64,000 bases of DNA from Rhynchopus sp. YZ270_cl-10 (GCA_964035575.1 OZ037834.1:1829598-1893597); one strand, 5' to 3'; shown: positions 9,651-21,358, counted from the stretch's first letter. Numbers and translations are program-made. The notes: generated by a model not told the origin, from the sequence alone.

Positions 9651-11426
9651 AAAAAGTGGCGAAAAAATGCATTTTTTTTTCTCCCCTTGCCACACCCAAC
9701 TGTCTTCTCTAAATCAAATACAAATATGCTTGAGAAAAAAAAGATAGGGTGCCTGGAAGGGCGTCCCCAATTGATCTTCTCAGTGTTCTTTGCGAATGCT
9801 GCCTGGTTTAAAAGAGTGGGGGGGGGGGGGGGGGGGGGGGGCCCAAAAATATTTTTTAAAGCCCTTCAACTTCAACATGGATGCTGCCGAAACTGAAGCA
9901 CAATTTTAGGGCTTTAAAAAATATTTTTTTTGGGGTGCTTCTACTCACTCTGAGTGGGTGTGTGATGGATATTCGGGACTATGTGGGGTCCGGGAGGGGT
10001 ATTTTGGGGGTTTCAGGCAAAAAAACGAAAAAAATATGACCGTAACAGGGGGTGTGCAAAGTGTCTTGGGGATGTCTTGGGGACGTCTTGGGCATTTTTT
10101 TGACCTAAAAACACCAAAAAAACACTTCCAAAAGTGTCAAATATGTCCAAAACAGGTTGGAATGGACTCACAGGCCACTTTTGGGGTATATTTGTGCCAA
10201 AGGAGGCTTTGTGATGTCAAAAAATATCCCGGTTTTTGATTTTTTTCTCGAAAAATCGCTATTTTGCCCAAAGTGGCCAAAACGTGAAAAAAGCCGTTTT
10301 TTCACTATTTTTTTCCATTTTTTTGTATTCTGGGGTGGCTTCTGGGTCGTTTTTCGACCCACAGGCCCCCTGTGACCCACTCTGAGGGTGTTTTTCACCC
10401 GCAGTTGCCTTGGAGATGACCAGATAATGCCAAATGAATTTTCCGTGCGCAAAAAATGGCTGGAGTCGTACCCCCTAGGGGGGGGGGGGGGGGAAATGAA
10501 ACTCTGGGTTTCCACCCGCGGAGTTGTGTTTTTTTTTTGATCGAGTTTGATTATTCGTGGTTCTGGTTGGGGTATTGGGGAAGGGGGAGGGGAAGCAGTG
10601 GGACTGTGTTTCGAAAACTAAATACAGTTTTACAGCATTCAGTTATTACTTAGCCTTTTTTATTCTCTTTCCCCCCCCTTTTTCCCTTTTTCCTCTTTCG
10701 TTCACCATCTTTTCTCAAACACAGTGTGGCCAACAAATCGTAGTGAAAAAAACCAATGTGTTTGGCTGTGATCACCAAATAGCCACGATTGAAGAGAGTA
10801 TTAATAAGTGAATAAATTATTTCAGGTTCAGTTTTCTTTCCCAAACAATTTTTTTGCAACAACATAACAAAGCAAGATACAGTACGAGTGGCGCGGCCGC
10901 CAAACAATACAAGTAGTCAGTGTCACACCTACCTTCGGCAGGTTCCAGTGATTATTTTATTTCCTCTTCCCTCTTTGAGAGCGATAACTCTTGCTCATTG
11001 TTTTTGTTTTATTTTTTTGCCTTACGGCAAATGAGTTTTGCAGATACACAACACAACAAAAACCATAAGTACCGCACATCTCCATTTCCACCTCTATAAC
11101 CCTTCCCTTTACAACACATTGCATAGTGTCACATGCTATACCACACCATTGGCGTGGCAGTAGACCGTTCTCACATCTGGCTGCAGGGCAACCGCGAAGT
11201 TCACAACCATCCAAAACCTATCTCGCCAAGGTGTAGCTGGCCTAGGGCTCTATTGATTCACGGCTGACCATTCAAGGGGGGACTACTAGTCCATATGACT
11301 AATGTTTTACGACTAATTTTGCGATATAAAAAAACACCAAAAAACAGAAACACACCCCCTTTTTTGAAGCTCTCCACAAAAAAAATCACGGTGGGGCGTT
11401 TCATAGCATACTTCTTGACCTCAGCA
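9651..11426. other. Spacer, low complexity
   Basis: No gene seen. Includes a G run of about 23 near 9818, an A/T palindrome at 9842-9935, a G17 run near 10480 and T-rich sequence. An in-frame extension of the LRR gene runs back to 11295 but lacks coding character. Confidence 0.6.
9842..9935. repeat. Inverted repeat around CCCAAAAATATTTTTTAAAG
   Basis: Left arm 9842-9864 and right arm 9909-9935 are complementary over about 22 bases with a loop of about 45 bases. Non-coding, probably a small palindromic element. Confidence 0.65.
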
Positions 11427-13223
11427 ATGGGGAATCATTGTACGTGCGTGCAGCCGTCGGGGGACAATCCTGAAGACCCTCAGGCGATGGTGCAGGCTGC
11501 ACGCAACGCGAAACGGAAGGACCAGAAACAGCAGAAGCTTCTTGCAAACGGGAAGGACAACCCGGCATGCGTGCGCGCCTTTATCAAGGACGTTGATGCG
11601 CGGATGACGTCTATCCCTTGTGTTGGGGGTGCGTCGTGGGAGTATCGGGCCGGGGCTGGCGGGTCTGGGAGCAGAGGGAATCTCACAGACAATGATATGG
11701 CTCGATTGGCAGATCGTCTGAGTGACTCCTCTCAACCTCACGCACTGCGCCGTGTCGATCTTGTATCGCGAGGGATGTGTGATGGAGCTGCGCAAGCGTT
11801 GGCAGCAATAATGACTTCACGTAATTGTTCCGGCATCACCCATCTCTCTGTATCGCACAACAATATGACCGATGTAGGTGCGGAGACATTATTCCATGCG
11901 TTGGCCGCAGAGAAGTGCGCATTGCAGACGCTCCTCATGGATGGAAACTCATTTGGTACAGGGTGTTTAGAGGCAGCGGCAGATGCGTTTGAGGCTAATA
12001 AGAAGCTTGAAAGTTTCGATCTTTGTCTTGGAAGTGGGGCGCTTCCGTTGCAGGGGCAGGCGGTGCAGCAGTTTCTTCGGAGTGTTGCGAAGTGTTCGTC
12101 TCTGAAGAAGCTTCGGGTCTCAGGGGAAAATGCGCGCAGCAGAAAGGGGTCGGATGTGGTGACCATCGTGGAACCAACGGATTTGATGACGTTTTTCGCA
12201 AAGCTTGCGGAGTTTGAGAACACTGCGCTGAAGGACATTTCGTTGACGTACCTTCTTGCGGAGAAGAAGGATGTGCAGAGCGAGGCGACCATGAAGGCTT
12301 ATGCCTCGTTTGCAGCTATGATGATTAAATTTCCTTCTGTTACGACTCTGGACTTTACAGGAAATTTGATGGGGGACAGAATGGCGACTGCAATCGCGGA
12401 CGTACTGTCCACCGCATCTGCAGGGCTGACCAGTTTGAATCTCTCCAAAAACAATTTGACGTCGGCCGGGTTGGCATCTATTGGTCAGGCGTTGCAGCAG
12501 AACACATCGTTGACCAGTTTAAATATTTCCAATCAGTTTGCACTACGCACCGCTACCCTTGGAAAAATCGGCAGAGAGAACGTACGCAGCCCTAACCCTG
12601 ACGACCTCGAAGCGCAACAACAGAGGGCCCTTTTGGAGCCTGGGTTGTTGACATTGTTTTCTGCTATTACACACAATGTGCATCTGCAGGCATTGGTTAT
12701 GACGGACGTTGAAGTGAGCGAGACGCTGGCGGAGGCTATCATCGACTGTGTCGAGCATAATACGGGGCTGGCCGATATCCGTTATGCAAGCTGCCCTAAT
12801 GCAGCGCAAGGACGTATTGTGGCATGCCTCCGTGCCAACTCAGAGCGCCAAGCAAACCAACCAGCATCCGGAATTGTTTCCCCAGGGGGCTCCTGTCCAG
12901 ATGTGCTGTCAGCGCACTCTGCCTCACACAACACCGTCCCTCAGTTAGTCTTCAAAACTGCAGCAGAGACAGCCAACGTACGCTCCTGTGCAAGCGAAGG
13001 CAAGGCAAGCAGTAGGCTCGCGGATGAGTACAACAACACAGACGCAGAGCTCGATGACGACATGCCTGCGACAGACCCCGATGCAATGGATGCATCGAAT
13101 ACGGTATGTGATGGGGGTGGTTTCAAAAAAGTGGCGGGAGAAGGCGTGCCAGGGGGCAGCTTCCCTCAAAGAGTGGGGTGTGTGCAGGATCATTATGACC
13201 CCCCCAGACTGCAGACGTACTAG
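11427..13223 (+). CDS. Leucine-rich-repeat protein with N-terminal acylation motif
   Basis: 598 residues from the ATG giving MGNHCTCVQ. Gly2 followed by Cys5 and Cys7 is a typical N-myristoylation plus palmitoylation signal, which is why this start is preferred over the in-frame ATG at 11295. From about residue 105 the protein has ribonuclease-inhibitor-type repeats: LRRVDL, ITHLSVSHNNMTDVGAETL, LQTLLMDGNSF, LTSLNLSKNNLTSAGLASI, LTSLNISN, LQALVMTDVEVSETLAEAI. The last 130 residues are polar and probably disordered. I infer a membrane-tethered scaffold, perhaps at plasma or flagellar membrane. No catalytic domain is seen and no intron is needed. Confidence 0.85.
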   Translation: MGNHCTCVQPSGDNPEDPQAMVQAARNAKRKDQKQQKLLANGKDNPACVRAFIKDVDARMTSIPCVGGASWEYRAGAGGSGSRGNLTDNDMARLADRLSDSSQPHALRRVDLVSRGMCDGAAQALAAIMTSRNCSGITHLSVSHNNMTDVGAETLFHALAAEKCALQTLLMDGNSFGTGCLEAAADAFEANKKLESFDLCLGSGALPLQGQAVQQFLRSVAKCSSLKKLRVSGENARSRKGSDVVTIVEPTDLMTFFAKLAEFENTALKDISLTYLLAEKKDVQSEATMKAYASFAAMMIKFPSVTTLDFTGNLMGDRMATAIADVLSTASAGLTSLNLSKNNLTSAGLASIGQALQQNTSLTSLNISNQFALRTATLGKIGRENVRSPNPDDLEAQQQRALLEPGLLTLFSAITHNVHLQALVMTDVEVSETLAEAIIDCVEHNTGLADIRYASCPNAAQGRIVACLRANSERQANQPASGIVSPGGSCPDVLSAHSASHNTVPQLVFKTAAETANVRSCASEGKASSRLADEYNNTDAELDDDMPATDPDAMDASNTVCDGGGFKKVAGEGVPGGSFPQRVGCVQDHYDPPRLQTY

Positions 13224-14342
13224 TACTCAATCAACCACAACAACTATACTTCAGTTTAACACATTTTTTCACCTTTTTGTTTTCCGGCTTTGAGCGCACA
13301 AACAAAAGACCCTATCTTTTTTTTTTGAGCAACTGCGTTCAGATAAAGTGCGTTGGTGGCGAACAGCTAAAACAGCAACACAACAACACCCTCCTCTACA
13401 GTTGGACCAGTCTGCCTACATCGACGTCGAGTTCAGCAACGACGACTGCTACCAGTGAAGCGAGAAGGGAGAAGGAAGGCCCCCCTTAACGGGGACGTCT
13501 TACACGGGGGTTCAAAAGATAATGGGGCTTTTTCTTAAAGGGTTTCTCTCAAAAGGGGATTTTTTTTTTATTCTTCCAAGAACCTGAAAAAAATGTTGGC
13601 CATTGGGAGGAACGTATTGTGTGCCGTGGGGGTTTTCTTTGTGTTGCATTTTTTTTTTTCTGTGACATTTATGGGCTCAATGTACTATGGTGCACAGTCG
13701 CAACCCTAGGTTCTACCTTCCCGCCCTCATCAAAACGACACCCAGCTTCCCCCTATAGGTTCGATTGATTTCTTGTTCTGTTCCCCATAGAAAATAAAGG
13801 TATAGAGTGGATTTGCCAAGATGTCAGGTAGTATTCACAGCATTTACCTTGTTGTCTATCGTTTTATTGGCAAAAGGCATACTGCTAAGGATACGTTGTT
13901 TGCTCGAGGCGTGAATATGCATTCTGTTATGCACGATATGTCCTCATTTAGCACCTCACTTTTTAGGGTGTGGGCTCGAGAGATATGCACATTTCAGTTT
14001 GCAGTTCAGTTCATCTGTTGGGTCGCCGCTGGCTGTTTATGACCTCGGCAGTGTGTTGTGTTGGGGGCGGGAGGGGGGGTCTTCAGACCAGCGGATTTTT
14101 TCTTCTTTTTCATTTTTTTGGAAAAATGACGTCGTGTGTCTCGTAGCGCATCTTGTCGAGTCCACTCTTATCGTTGGTAGCCTAGAGAGGTGATACATCC
14201 TTTAACAACCTGCATATCAGTGCAGTGGGAAAAAAAAAGGACAGTAGCTGCCCTCCCATACACCATTTCCCTCCCGTCCTCTGTTTAGTTGGATCACCTA
14301 TTATTTGGAAAAGAAAAACAACTTTTTTTTTTTTGTTTTTCT
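13224..14342. other. Spacer
   Basis: Nothing recognisable apart from T runs; ORFs are short and without coding character. Confidence 0.6.
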
Positions 14343-14369
14343 CCACGGTGCAGTCTGTCCTGGAAATGT

Positions 14370-14500
14370 CGGACCCTTTTGTCGGAGTCCGAGGGGGTCC
14401 GACAGTCGGACCCCCTGAGTCCGACAGTCGGACTCAGGGGTCCGACTGTCGGACTCACAGTCGGACCCCTGAGTCCGACTGCCGGACCCTGGGGTCCGAC
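14370..14500. repeat. GTCCGAC/GTCGGAC palindromic array (left arm)
   Basis: About ten units of GTCCGAC alternating with the complement GTCGGAC, spaced by AGT, CTGA or CCCC. Each pair can form a hairpin. Confidence 0.85.
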
Positions 14501-14502
14501 AG

Positions 14503-14645
14503 GCACACCCAGGTGCCCAGGTGCCCAGGTACCCAGGTGCCCAGGTACCCAGGTACCCAGGTACCCAGGTACCCAGGTACCCAGGTACCCAGGTACCCAG
14601 GTACCCAGGTACCCAGGTACCCAGGTACCCAGGTACCCAGGTCCA
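14503..14645 (+). repeat. Tandem array AGGTACCC (8 bp)
   Basis: About 17 units of AGGTACCC, the outermost carrying GTGCCC variants. Spurious long Pro/Gly/Thr ORFs on both strands come from this array. Confidence 0.9.
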
Positions 14646-14669
14646 GGTCCAGGAACAGGTACCCAGGAA

Positions 14670-15900
14670 CAGGAAAAAAGTCGTGAAAGAGCAACCACAG
14701 CTCCACATGACAAACACAAAAGTGTCCAGTCACGTGGGGCATTCATGCACTGAGGAGATAATGATCCAACAATTTACAAGAAAGATTACTTAACCTACTG
14801 CTGGAAATTGCCAGGTCGTAGTAACACACAAAGTGTGCCTCCGTTCGGGAAGACCGGATATTCTAGAGACCAGAAAGGCCTCAAGAATATCTTCCGGTAG
14901 TCAAGGTAGAACCGAGTGAACGGCCCAAGACCCCCGTGGAGAAGTTAAATGTTGTAATGCTATCAGGTAGAAACTGCGAACACTGTCTTACCCTCCTCAA
15001 TGCATGGTGGTTGATGTCTTCCACAACAAATTTCCTGTACCCAGGTACCCAAATTCCCAGACCCACGCAGTGGCACATGACCGCCAAGTGTGAGTGACCC
15101 ACACATGAGGGAATGCGACACTACGCAAAATTTACCACCAGACCCTGTCTTCGTGCACCTGAAGTACAACGCCGCAGACAGGCCAAACATGCGTTGGACT
15201 CAGAGGAATGCCCGCTGTGCAGGTATCAAACATGAGAACCAACTCCCAGCAACAAGGGGCGCCTTTTGGCGGGCGTTGTTGAGGGTGTTTGGGGTGCAAA
15301 GTTTTCCACAATTTTGATGCGCGGGTACAGAAGTGTTGTCTTGTTCTTTCATCTCTAGGAATGTAAATGTCAATCGCGTTTAACTACCACGAGGGCTTGT
15401 TTAGTGAACCCACGAGGGGTCGAAGGGGGTTGGTTATCCCATATCTATCAAAGGTTGTGTCGACCAGGCGAATCCACTATGTTACGCTGTACGTTGTTAA
15501 ATCCGAAGAAATAACGCTTTAGCAGCCGCAGGAAGTTTGTTAAAAAGAGTGCCTCACGCTACACAAACCACCACCCGCGATTGACTTAGATGTTATAACA
15601 AAGAGAATTCAGAACAAAACAACACCCTGCCCCATACACACTAAATTGTCATGCTTCAAGAGCATGCCTGGGCCAAAATTACTGTGACAAAAAGGCAACA
15701 AGACCACCCACAAGGAGTGTGAAATGTGCACTGGTTTTCTGGGGGAACGCAATATTTTCTTGTGCCTCGTCCTCCGCAAGCAGAGGACAGACTTTCCGGA
15801 AGGTTTCCAAAGTCGAATTTCTTGCACTAGCTATGCTCCCTGGGTTAAATGGCAATAGCAGTGACTGACAAAGTGTACCCATCCCCCTTCCACCCCAGAT
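14670..15900 (+). repeat. 1.2 kb core, copy 1
   Basis: Nearly the same sequence as 35285-36480 in reverse orientation. Shared landmarks include AAGTCGTGAAAGAGCAACC at one end and GCACTAGCTATGCTCCCTGG at the other. Both copies have a minisatellite remnant (GTACCCAGGTACCC) in the middle. No domain recognised in the short ORFs. Confidence 0.8.
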
Positions 15901-16632
15901 CTTAGTCCGCAAACTCAGAATGGATTGATGCGGGTGATACTCTTTGGATTTTGAGTTGCTGAATGTCGGAGACGCGGCGAGGCTTCTCATCACAATCGCA
16001 GATGCAGTTCAGATTTCACGATCCTGTGATGAGTGTAAATGTGGAGTGTGATTAATGAATGAAATGTATGGTGTAGAAACGCAGTTATCGGGAAAGGTGA
16101 GGTTAATGTGGTAAAAAAAGGGGATAAAACTCGTGTAATTTTGTGAATTCCCACAAAGGTGGGTGATAATGTGCCCTTTGTCACTCAATTGTAACCGAGA
16201 ATGTATGGGAGAATGAAATATTATTTCCCAACCCAACAACAACGATAAAGCGTGAAGACAATAAATGAAATCAAAGCGGAATAAATTTGAGGTTTTGTGA
16301 GGCACTCAACGAGTGTGCCGGCTCTGTGGCGTCACGGAGCCACCAACACTCCCCAGTCATTTTTCCTGCGCTTCCAGGAAAACTCGCGTTTGCGACCAGG
16401 CCGAAACGAAAAAATTTAATTCACAGCAAACAGGTGTGAGGGAGAAGAAAAGAAAGTGAACAAAAACGAAAAAACAATGTTTTTCTGAAATGTGATGTTG
16501 TTGGGGTGGGGAGAATAAAACAGTTCCAGAAAAGCTCCTGCGTCGGTTTTCTTTTGGTTAAAAAAATCACTCAGTAAAAAAAAGAACTTTTTCATCACTC
16601 CCCTCAAACACTGCCAAAACGAAGAAGGACAG

Positions 16633-16791
16633 GATGTATGACACTTACGGATACCAAGTCTCAGCGGGTATGAGAAGCAAGGAGGTGTACAAGAAGAAAT
16701 GGGACGAGTTCTTGCGGTTTTCAAACCTCGAGCGACTTGGTCCGCTTTGTATTGACACGGACCTCGACACCCCGACATGTACTGGCTTTTG
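16633..16791 (+). pseudogene. Fragment resembling a tyrosine-recombinase core-binding start
   Basis: About 52 codons include VYKKKWDEFLRFSNLERLG, the Y-x(n)-W-x-x-F-L-R-F pattern that often opens the core-binding domain of tyrosine recombinases. A second fragment with YRKTWDDFLRFNRLSG lies on the other strand at 17378-17483. The family (Crypton or another tyrosine-recombinase element) is a guess; both pieces look like remnants. Confidence 0.3.
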
Positions 16792-17017
16792 AGAAAGGCA
16801 GTCGGTTCCTCGGTAGATTGCGTGCAAGTGAGGGAATATCCATCTGCTTGGAAGACGTCAAAACACCAAACATAGTATTTCGCGACATAAAGGGCAGATC
16901 AAATACTCACTGCCTTACATTCTCGGTTACAATTGAGTGACACAAAGGGCATATAATCTGCAAAATTACACGAGTTTTATTTCACTGAGTTAGATAATTA
17001 TTATCTCATGAAATAAA

Positions 17018-17206
17018 GTGAACATTATTTCACGAGGTGGTGGGTGACTCAAACTGGGGCTCAACTTCACGAAGCGAGTGGAGTTCAGCATTTTGATTTC
17101 ATGAGTGAAGTGAGTGTAATCATAAAAGTGATGTCACGAGCGATAGCGAGTGGGTATCACGTATTCCAGTTTGTGAATCACCCATCAGTTAAATAATGTT
17201 CACTTT
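17018..17206. repeat. Inverted repeat with GTGAACATTATTT arms
   Basis: The arms at 17018-17060 and 17163-17206 (AAAGTGAACATTATTT and GGTGA-TCAAACTGG against their complements) pair over about 40 bases with few mismatches. Confidence 0.7.
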
Positions 17207-17377
17207 AGTTTTCGATACGTAATTTTATACCACGCGTGAAAAACGTAAACAGGTGAAAAAGTGAGTGAAATAAGATTCGTTTTATTTCACGTTTTATTTC
17301 ACGCAAATCGTGAAGGATTGGGTGGGGGAGTGAAATAAAAGATCACGGAGTGATCTGAAGGACACGACGTGTTCTTC

Positions 17378-17483
17378 CCTGGGCTCGTTCGCTCCTGAAA
17401 GTCTGTTGAAACGGAGGAAATCGTCCCATGTTTTCCTGTACTGCACACCACTGTTCATGTCGTCATATGCATCCTCCATCTCC
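17378..17483 (-). pseudogene. Second fragment like 16633-16791, inverted
   Basis: The minus strand reads MEDAYDDMNSGVQYRKTW and then DDFLRFNRLSG, related to the + strand fragment. The inverted pair lies inside the large TIR element. Confidence 0.3.
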
Positions 17484-17626
17484 GCAAACTTGCGCGTGGG
17501 TTTAGGCATGTGTGTAAGAGGCAATAAATAATCTGTAATTTGAAGTGTGGTGGTGTGAGGGGTGGAGCGTGGGCTCAACGTTCCACTGTTTACACCTATA
17601 AATACGTTTTTCACTTGTGGAATAAA

Positions 17627-17803
17627 ATTACATATTGAGTGAAATAAGAACATTTTCTTGCACTTGCCACTAAAAAGGCACCCTCGTGACTCTCTCACTC
17701 TTATTCCCCTCGCTTCGCTCGGGAAATAACGCACTCGGGCACCTTTTTAGTGGCGCGTGAAATAAAATAGTTCTTATTTCACTCGAATAAATAGTTATTA
17801 TCT
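17627..17803. repeat. Nested palindrome with CTCGCTTCGCTCG centre
   Basis: Outer arms GTGAAATAAGAAC/GTTCTTATTTCAC, middle arms GCCACTAAAAAGG/CCTTTTTAGTGGC, inner TTATTCCCCTCGC/GCTCGGGAAATAA. The right edge CGAATAAATAGTTATT is shared with the palindrome at 49517-49731. Confidence 0.7.
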
Positions 17804-18508
17804 CACGGGCAATAATGTTGTGCTGCGTTTTCGAAATTCCTACAGTATATTTGACAAATGATGTATGACCACCTAGTACGGGGCGTCAAGGTTGGGTATG
17901 GTGAACAGTTCCTCGAAGTCCTATGACTGCAACCCTTTTGGTTGCATGCGCAGATCTCCTCCACATTGCTTTTGCGCCTACTCTCGGCATGGGTTTTGTT
18001 TTGTTCTTTGTGTGCGGAGATAATGTCTACTGTATTTTGTGTAATCTCCAGGAAGGAATTTCGAAAACGCGGCTAAACATTATTACACAAGTGAGATAAA
18101 AAATTGTTGGCTCTCTCTCTGTTGTTTTGGCTTTTGTTTTTTTGTCTATTTGTGACGAGGCCTGGAACACCTGAACATAGGCATATCTGGAAAATCTATC
18201 TGAGGTGTGGCAAATTAAATATATTCAAGCGTGTGGTTGAGGCGCACCTAAACATAAGTAAGTGCCAAGTCTGAACATTTATTTTCAGAGGCCTTAGTGA
18301 GGCTGTTTCGGCCTCGTTGCATTGTATCATGATGTAATAAGGTTCACATACTTTCGATTCAAAGAAGAGAAAGCACACAAGAAAATAAAATGCTGCAAAC
18401 CACTGGGTGTGTTGTTTGCATCTACACAAGTAACTGAAAGTTAAACATTTACATACCTTGTCTTCCCCGTAGCCTCCGCCTTCGCTGCTGTCAAGCTGCC
18501 TTCTCTTG

Positions 18509-18620
18509 GTACCCAGTACCCAGTACCCAGTACCCAGTACCCAGTACCCAGTACCCAGTACCCAGTACCCAGTACCCAGTACCCAGTACCCAGTACCCAG
18601 TACCCAGTACCCAGTACCCA
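18509..18620 (+). repeat. Tandem array AGTACCC (7 bp)
   Basis: About 16 perfect units. The same unit forms the array at 55499-55588. Confidence 0.9.
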
Positions 18621-19015
18621 AATTGGTCGCCCCCTGGTTGGTCGAGAACCTAAAAATGCAAAAAAACGCAAAATTCATGTGTTTTGACCATGTCTGGGTA
18701 CACCAAATACACACCTCTGAACAAGCCTATACCCAGTAGTAGGCAACAAGCGCTATTTTTTGACCAAGAAAAAAAAAATCCCCCAAAAATTGGGTGTAGT
18801 AGGTCATAAAATGGCCCAAAAAATTCAAAGAAAACCTCAGATTGACCAAACAATGAAAAAAATTTTCAAGTCAAATTTTCAGCCAAAATACGGCTATTTT
18901 GGTAAAACCATGTGTACTGTAGTGGCTATACAAGGCGATTTTCGGCCAAAAAAATTTTTTTGGCCAAAAAAAAAATTTTTTTTTCGGCCCAAAAAAAAAA
19001 AAAATTTTTTTTTTG

Positions 19016-19145
19016 GGTCCGACTGTCGGACCCCAGAGTCCGACAGTCGGACTCCAGAGTCCGTCTGTCGGACTCCAGAGTCCGACAGACGGACCCCTGA
19101 GTCCGTCTGTCGGACTCAGGGGGTCCGACTGTCGGACTCAGGGGG
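19016..19145. repeat. GTCCGAC/GTCGGAC palindromic array (right arm)
   Basis: Counterpart of 14370-14500, with some units altered to GTCCGTC/GTCTGTC. Confidence 0.85.
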
Positions 19146-19223
19146 TAAGTCCGTTATTTACACACTCCAAGCACGACAGACCGCACCGTGTCTGCAAAGC
19201 TTACTCCTATTTTTTTTTTTGAA

Positions 19224-19300
19224 TTCTGCGAAGAAAAAAAAATCGTAGCCTGCTATTCCTGTGATAGTAGTCATAAAAATTAAACACAATTTCTTTTTGG
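19224..19300 (+). repeat. Family E hairpin, copy 2
   Basis: TGCGAAG, A run, TCGTAG, then GCTATTCCTGTGATAGTAGTC. The stem CTAT/ATAG is kept while the loop changes. It follows directly after the large TIR element. Confidence 0.55.
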
Positions 19301-19881
19301 ATGCAACTCATATTGTCTACGCACAAATTAATTCAGAGCGATCGCAAGCGACCCTTTTTTTTCCCCCAACCAAAGACCATGGAGTCGCAGTCAGTCTGGC
19401 TACCTTTTTTTTATTAATGCTGGCGCGGGCAGCGGTACACACGGCAAACCCCTGGGTGAACCACAGGAGAGACCTGGGGAACTGGGTTGCTGACCGCAAC
19501 AAATGCATATCTTTCTTATAGGTGACCTATGTACAGTGAGGTTTATACTTCATCCTACGCAAACCTTTTGTTGTTTTTTTTTGTGTTTTCTGTTCTTGTC
19601 TGCATCCTGCCTCAGATGCCCCTCCTCCTCGCACCCCATCTTCATTTAGATGTGTGCGTGCACAATGTGAGACACATTCAGTTGTTCAAAAAATTTTCTA
19701 TATTGGTGCTTTCGGAAATCGGTCAACGACCTGTCGGTGACCTGTCAATATCAGGGGGTGTGTGTATAGAGTCCCTGTGTCAGCGACCTGTCAATGTCGA
19801 CCCCTCCCGGAGTATATTATATTCCTTTTTTTTTGTTGCCTTGCCCCTGCTCAGAGACATAGTGTTAGTATTATTATTTCC

Positions 19882-19950
19882 TGGTGTTTCGGAGGGGGCC
19901 TACGTTGACATGTCCTTGATATGTCCTTGACAGGGTTTTCCGGAACACCA
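19882..19950. mobile_element. Small TIR element TGGTGTT-CGGA, copy 1
   Basis: The termini TGGTGTTTCGGA and TCCGGAACACCA are inverted. The interior GGCCTACGTTGACATGTCC matches the element at 30641-30698 in the opposite orientation. Confidence 0.65.
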
Positions 19951-20378
19951 TCACCGTATAAATAAATATTCTGGGACGGAATAAAACTGGGACGATAGAG
20001 GGGTTTTCCTTACACGCAGTTATTAGAGAGAGTTTTATCGCCTGATACCGACTATTTTCTTCCCTTTAAAAAAATCACTTTGCGCCAAAATTGAGATCTC
20101 ACACACTGTTTTTGGCTTGCGTTCAACGAAAATAATCTTCCCCTTTCTCATCAAGATCAGGTGGCGACAGTAAACGGGTTTTGCGTCCCAGATTTATTCC
20201 ATCCTAAAATTATTTATACGGGGGTTTTCTCTCCAATTTGGGGTCAAGAGGGGAAACCATTTGTTGTTGTTTTTGCACCCTTCTCTATATTGAGTGCGTC
20301 CGTAGAGACGTTTCCCCTCCACTATAAAAGGATAGTGAAGAACTGTCAATGGCAGCTACACTAAACCAAAACTGATTA

Positions 20379-20483
20379 CAGTAGGACAAAGTAATATTGG
20401 CGACCAAAAAAAAAAAGTCGCCAATTGCAAGGAAAACCCCAATCCACCAATATTATTTGGTCGCCAAGTTTCTTGTCCTACTG
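20379..20483. mobile_element. Tc1/mariner-like MITE
   Basis: 105 bp with termini CAGTAGGACAA and TTGTCCTACTG, flanked by TA on both sides, and internal inverted arms ATTGGCGACCAA/TTGGTCGCCAA. TA target plus CAGT ends is typical of Tc1/mariner derivatives. Confidence 0.75.
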
Positions 20484-21230
20484 TATCAAAAAAGGCTTCG
20501 GCCGGACATTGAGTACAGGTATTTTTTATTATACCAGTAGGTATAAAGTGATTGTCAATACAACACGAAAAAAAAACAAAAAAAAAAAATCTTTGCTATA
20601 TTCTTCCCTTCCACACCCTTCACTTTCTTTCTGTAGGCCGCTTATAGGTCCTCACTGTATATGCTTTGTTAAATAGGAACGATGTGCAAGGGCAATGCAC
20701 ATTCGCTCATAAGACTTTTTTTTTGAAATTTTCGTGTGTTAATAACACAGACTTCTGTCTGTGGTCTGTGGGGGGGAGGGGTTAGAAGGCTTGAAGGAAT
20801 AGGGGGGGAGGGGTGGAGACTGTGTGAAGACAGCTCCACTAAGCAGATTGTCAAAAATAGAGTTAACAATGAAACAAAAGTATTCAAAGAGCAAAACGTA
20901 CGTATTTTTTTCTTTTGATAATTTGATAAATAGACGACGTGTAGTCACCTTGCTTTTTTTTTTCGTATGATCTCCGCGCAGCCGTCACCTTCCTATCTCG
21001 CGTTTCGGGGTACTGTTTTTTTTTACCTCTTTTTTGCAAGTAGTCCGGGTATTGTACTTTCGCACTGCCGGGTTTTGCAAAAAAAAAAGTAAAATTGCAG
21101 TGTTTTTTTTGTACCCTTACCGGAGGCGTTTGCCTGTCTATATACCTGTTGCAGAGTGATTTGGAGTGCTTGCCACTCAGATTTAGTTTCAAAGTAGAAA
21201 TCATGCAGTATTTCATCAATTTTTTTGTAA

Positions 21231-21272
21231 GGTACACTGCCGCGAGAGGGCTTTTTTTTTTCGTATTTGAAG
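21231..21272 (+). repeat. Family A2 hairpin-like module
   Basis: GGTACACTGCCGCGAGAGGGC followed by a T run and GTATTTGAAG. It has the family loop but weak pairing. Confidence 0.45.
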
Positions 21273-21306
21273 CCAAATTTACTATGTCAAAATGGTGTGT
21301 AATATA

Positions 21307-21358
21307 GTGGAGCTCATCCCTCGGGTGTCTTCATGAAATACAAACCAAGTTTTTTCAA
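21307..21358 (+). repeat. Family B hairpin
   Basis: GTGGAGCTCATCC, CTCGGGTGTCTTCATG, then ACAAACCAAGTTTTTTC. The right outer arm is degraded. Confidence 0.55.

Larger units (their letters stand above)
14343..19191. mobile_element. Large TIR element with iterated arms (4.85 kb)
   Basis: The ends CACGGTGCAGTCTGTC and, inverted at 19172-19191, CACGGTGCGGTCTGTC match. Inward on both sides comes a GTCCGAC/GTCGGAC array (14370-14500; 19016-19145) and then a short tandem array (AGGTACCC at 14503-14645; AGTACCC at 18509-18620), so the architecture is mirror-symmetric. The interior holds a 1.2 kb core shared with 34620-36865, several palindromes, and two short protein fragments. No intact transposase is seen. 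I infer a non-autonomous or decayed DNA element of unknown superfamily; no clear target duplication was found. Confidence 0.65.

Noticed and set aside
14370-14500. CRISPR-like look of regularly spaced GTCCGAC units
   Set aside because: Units are too short (7 bp), spacers are 2-5 bases and repetitive, there are no cas genes, and the context is eukaryotic.
14225-14753. Overlapping Pro/Gly/Thr ORFs on both strands
   Set aside because: Products of the AGGTACCC and GTCCGAC arrays.
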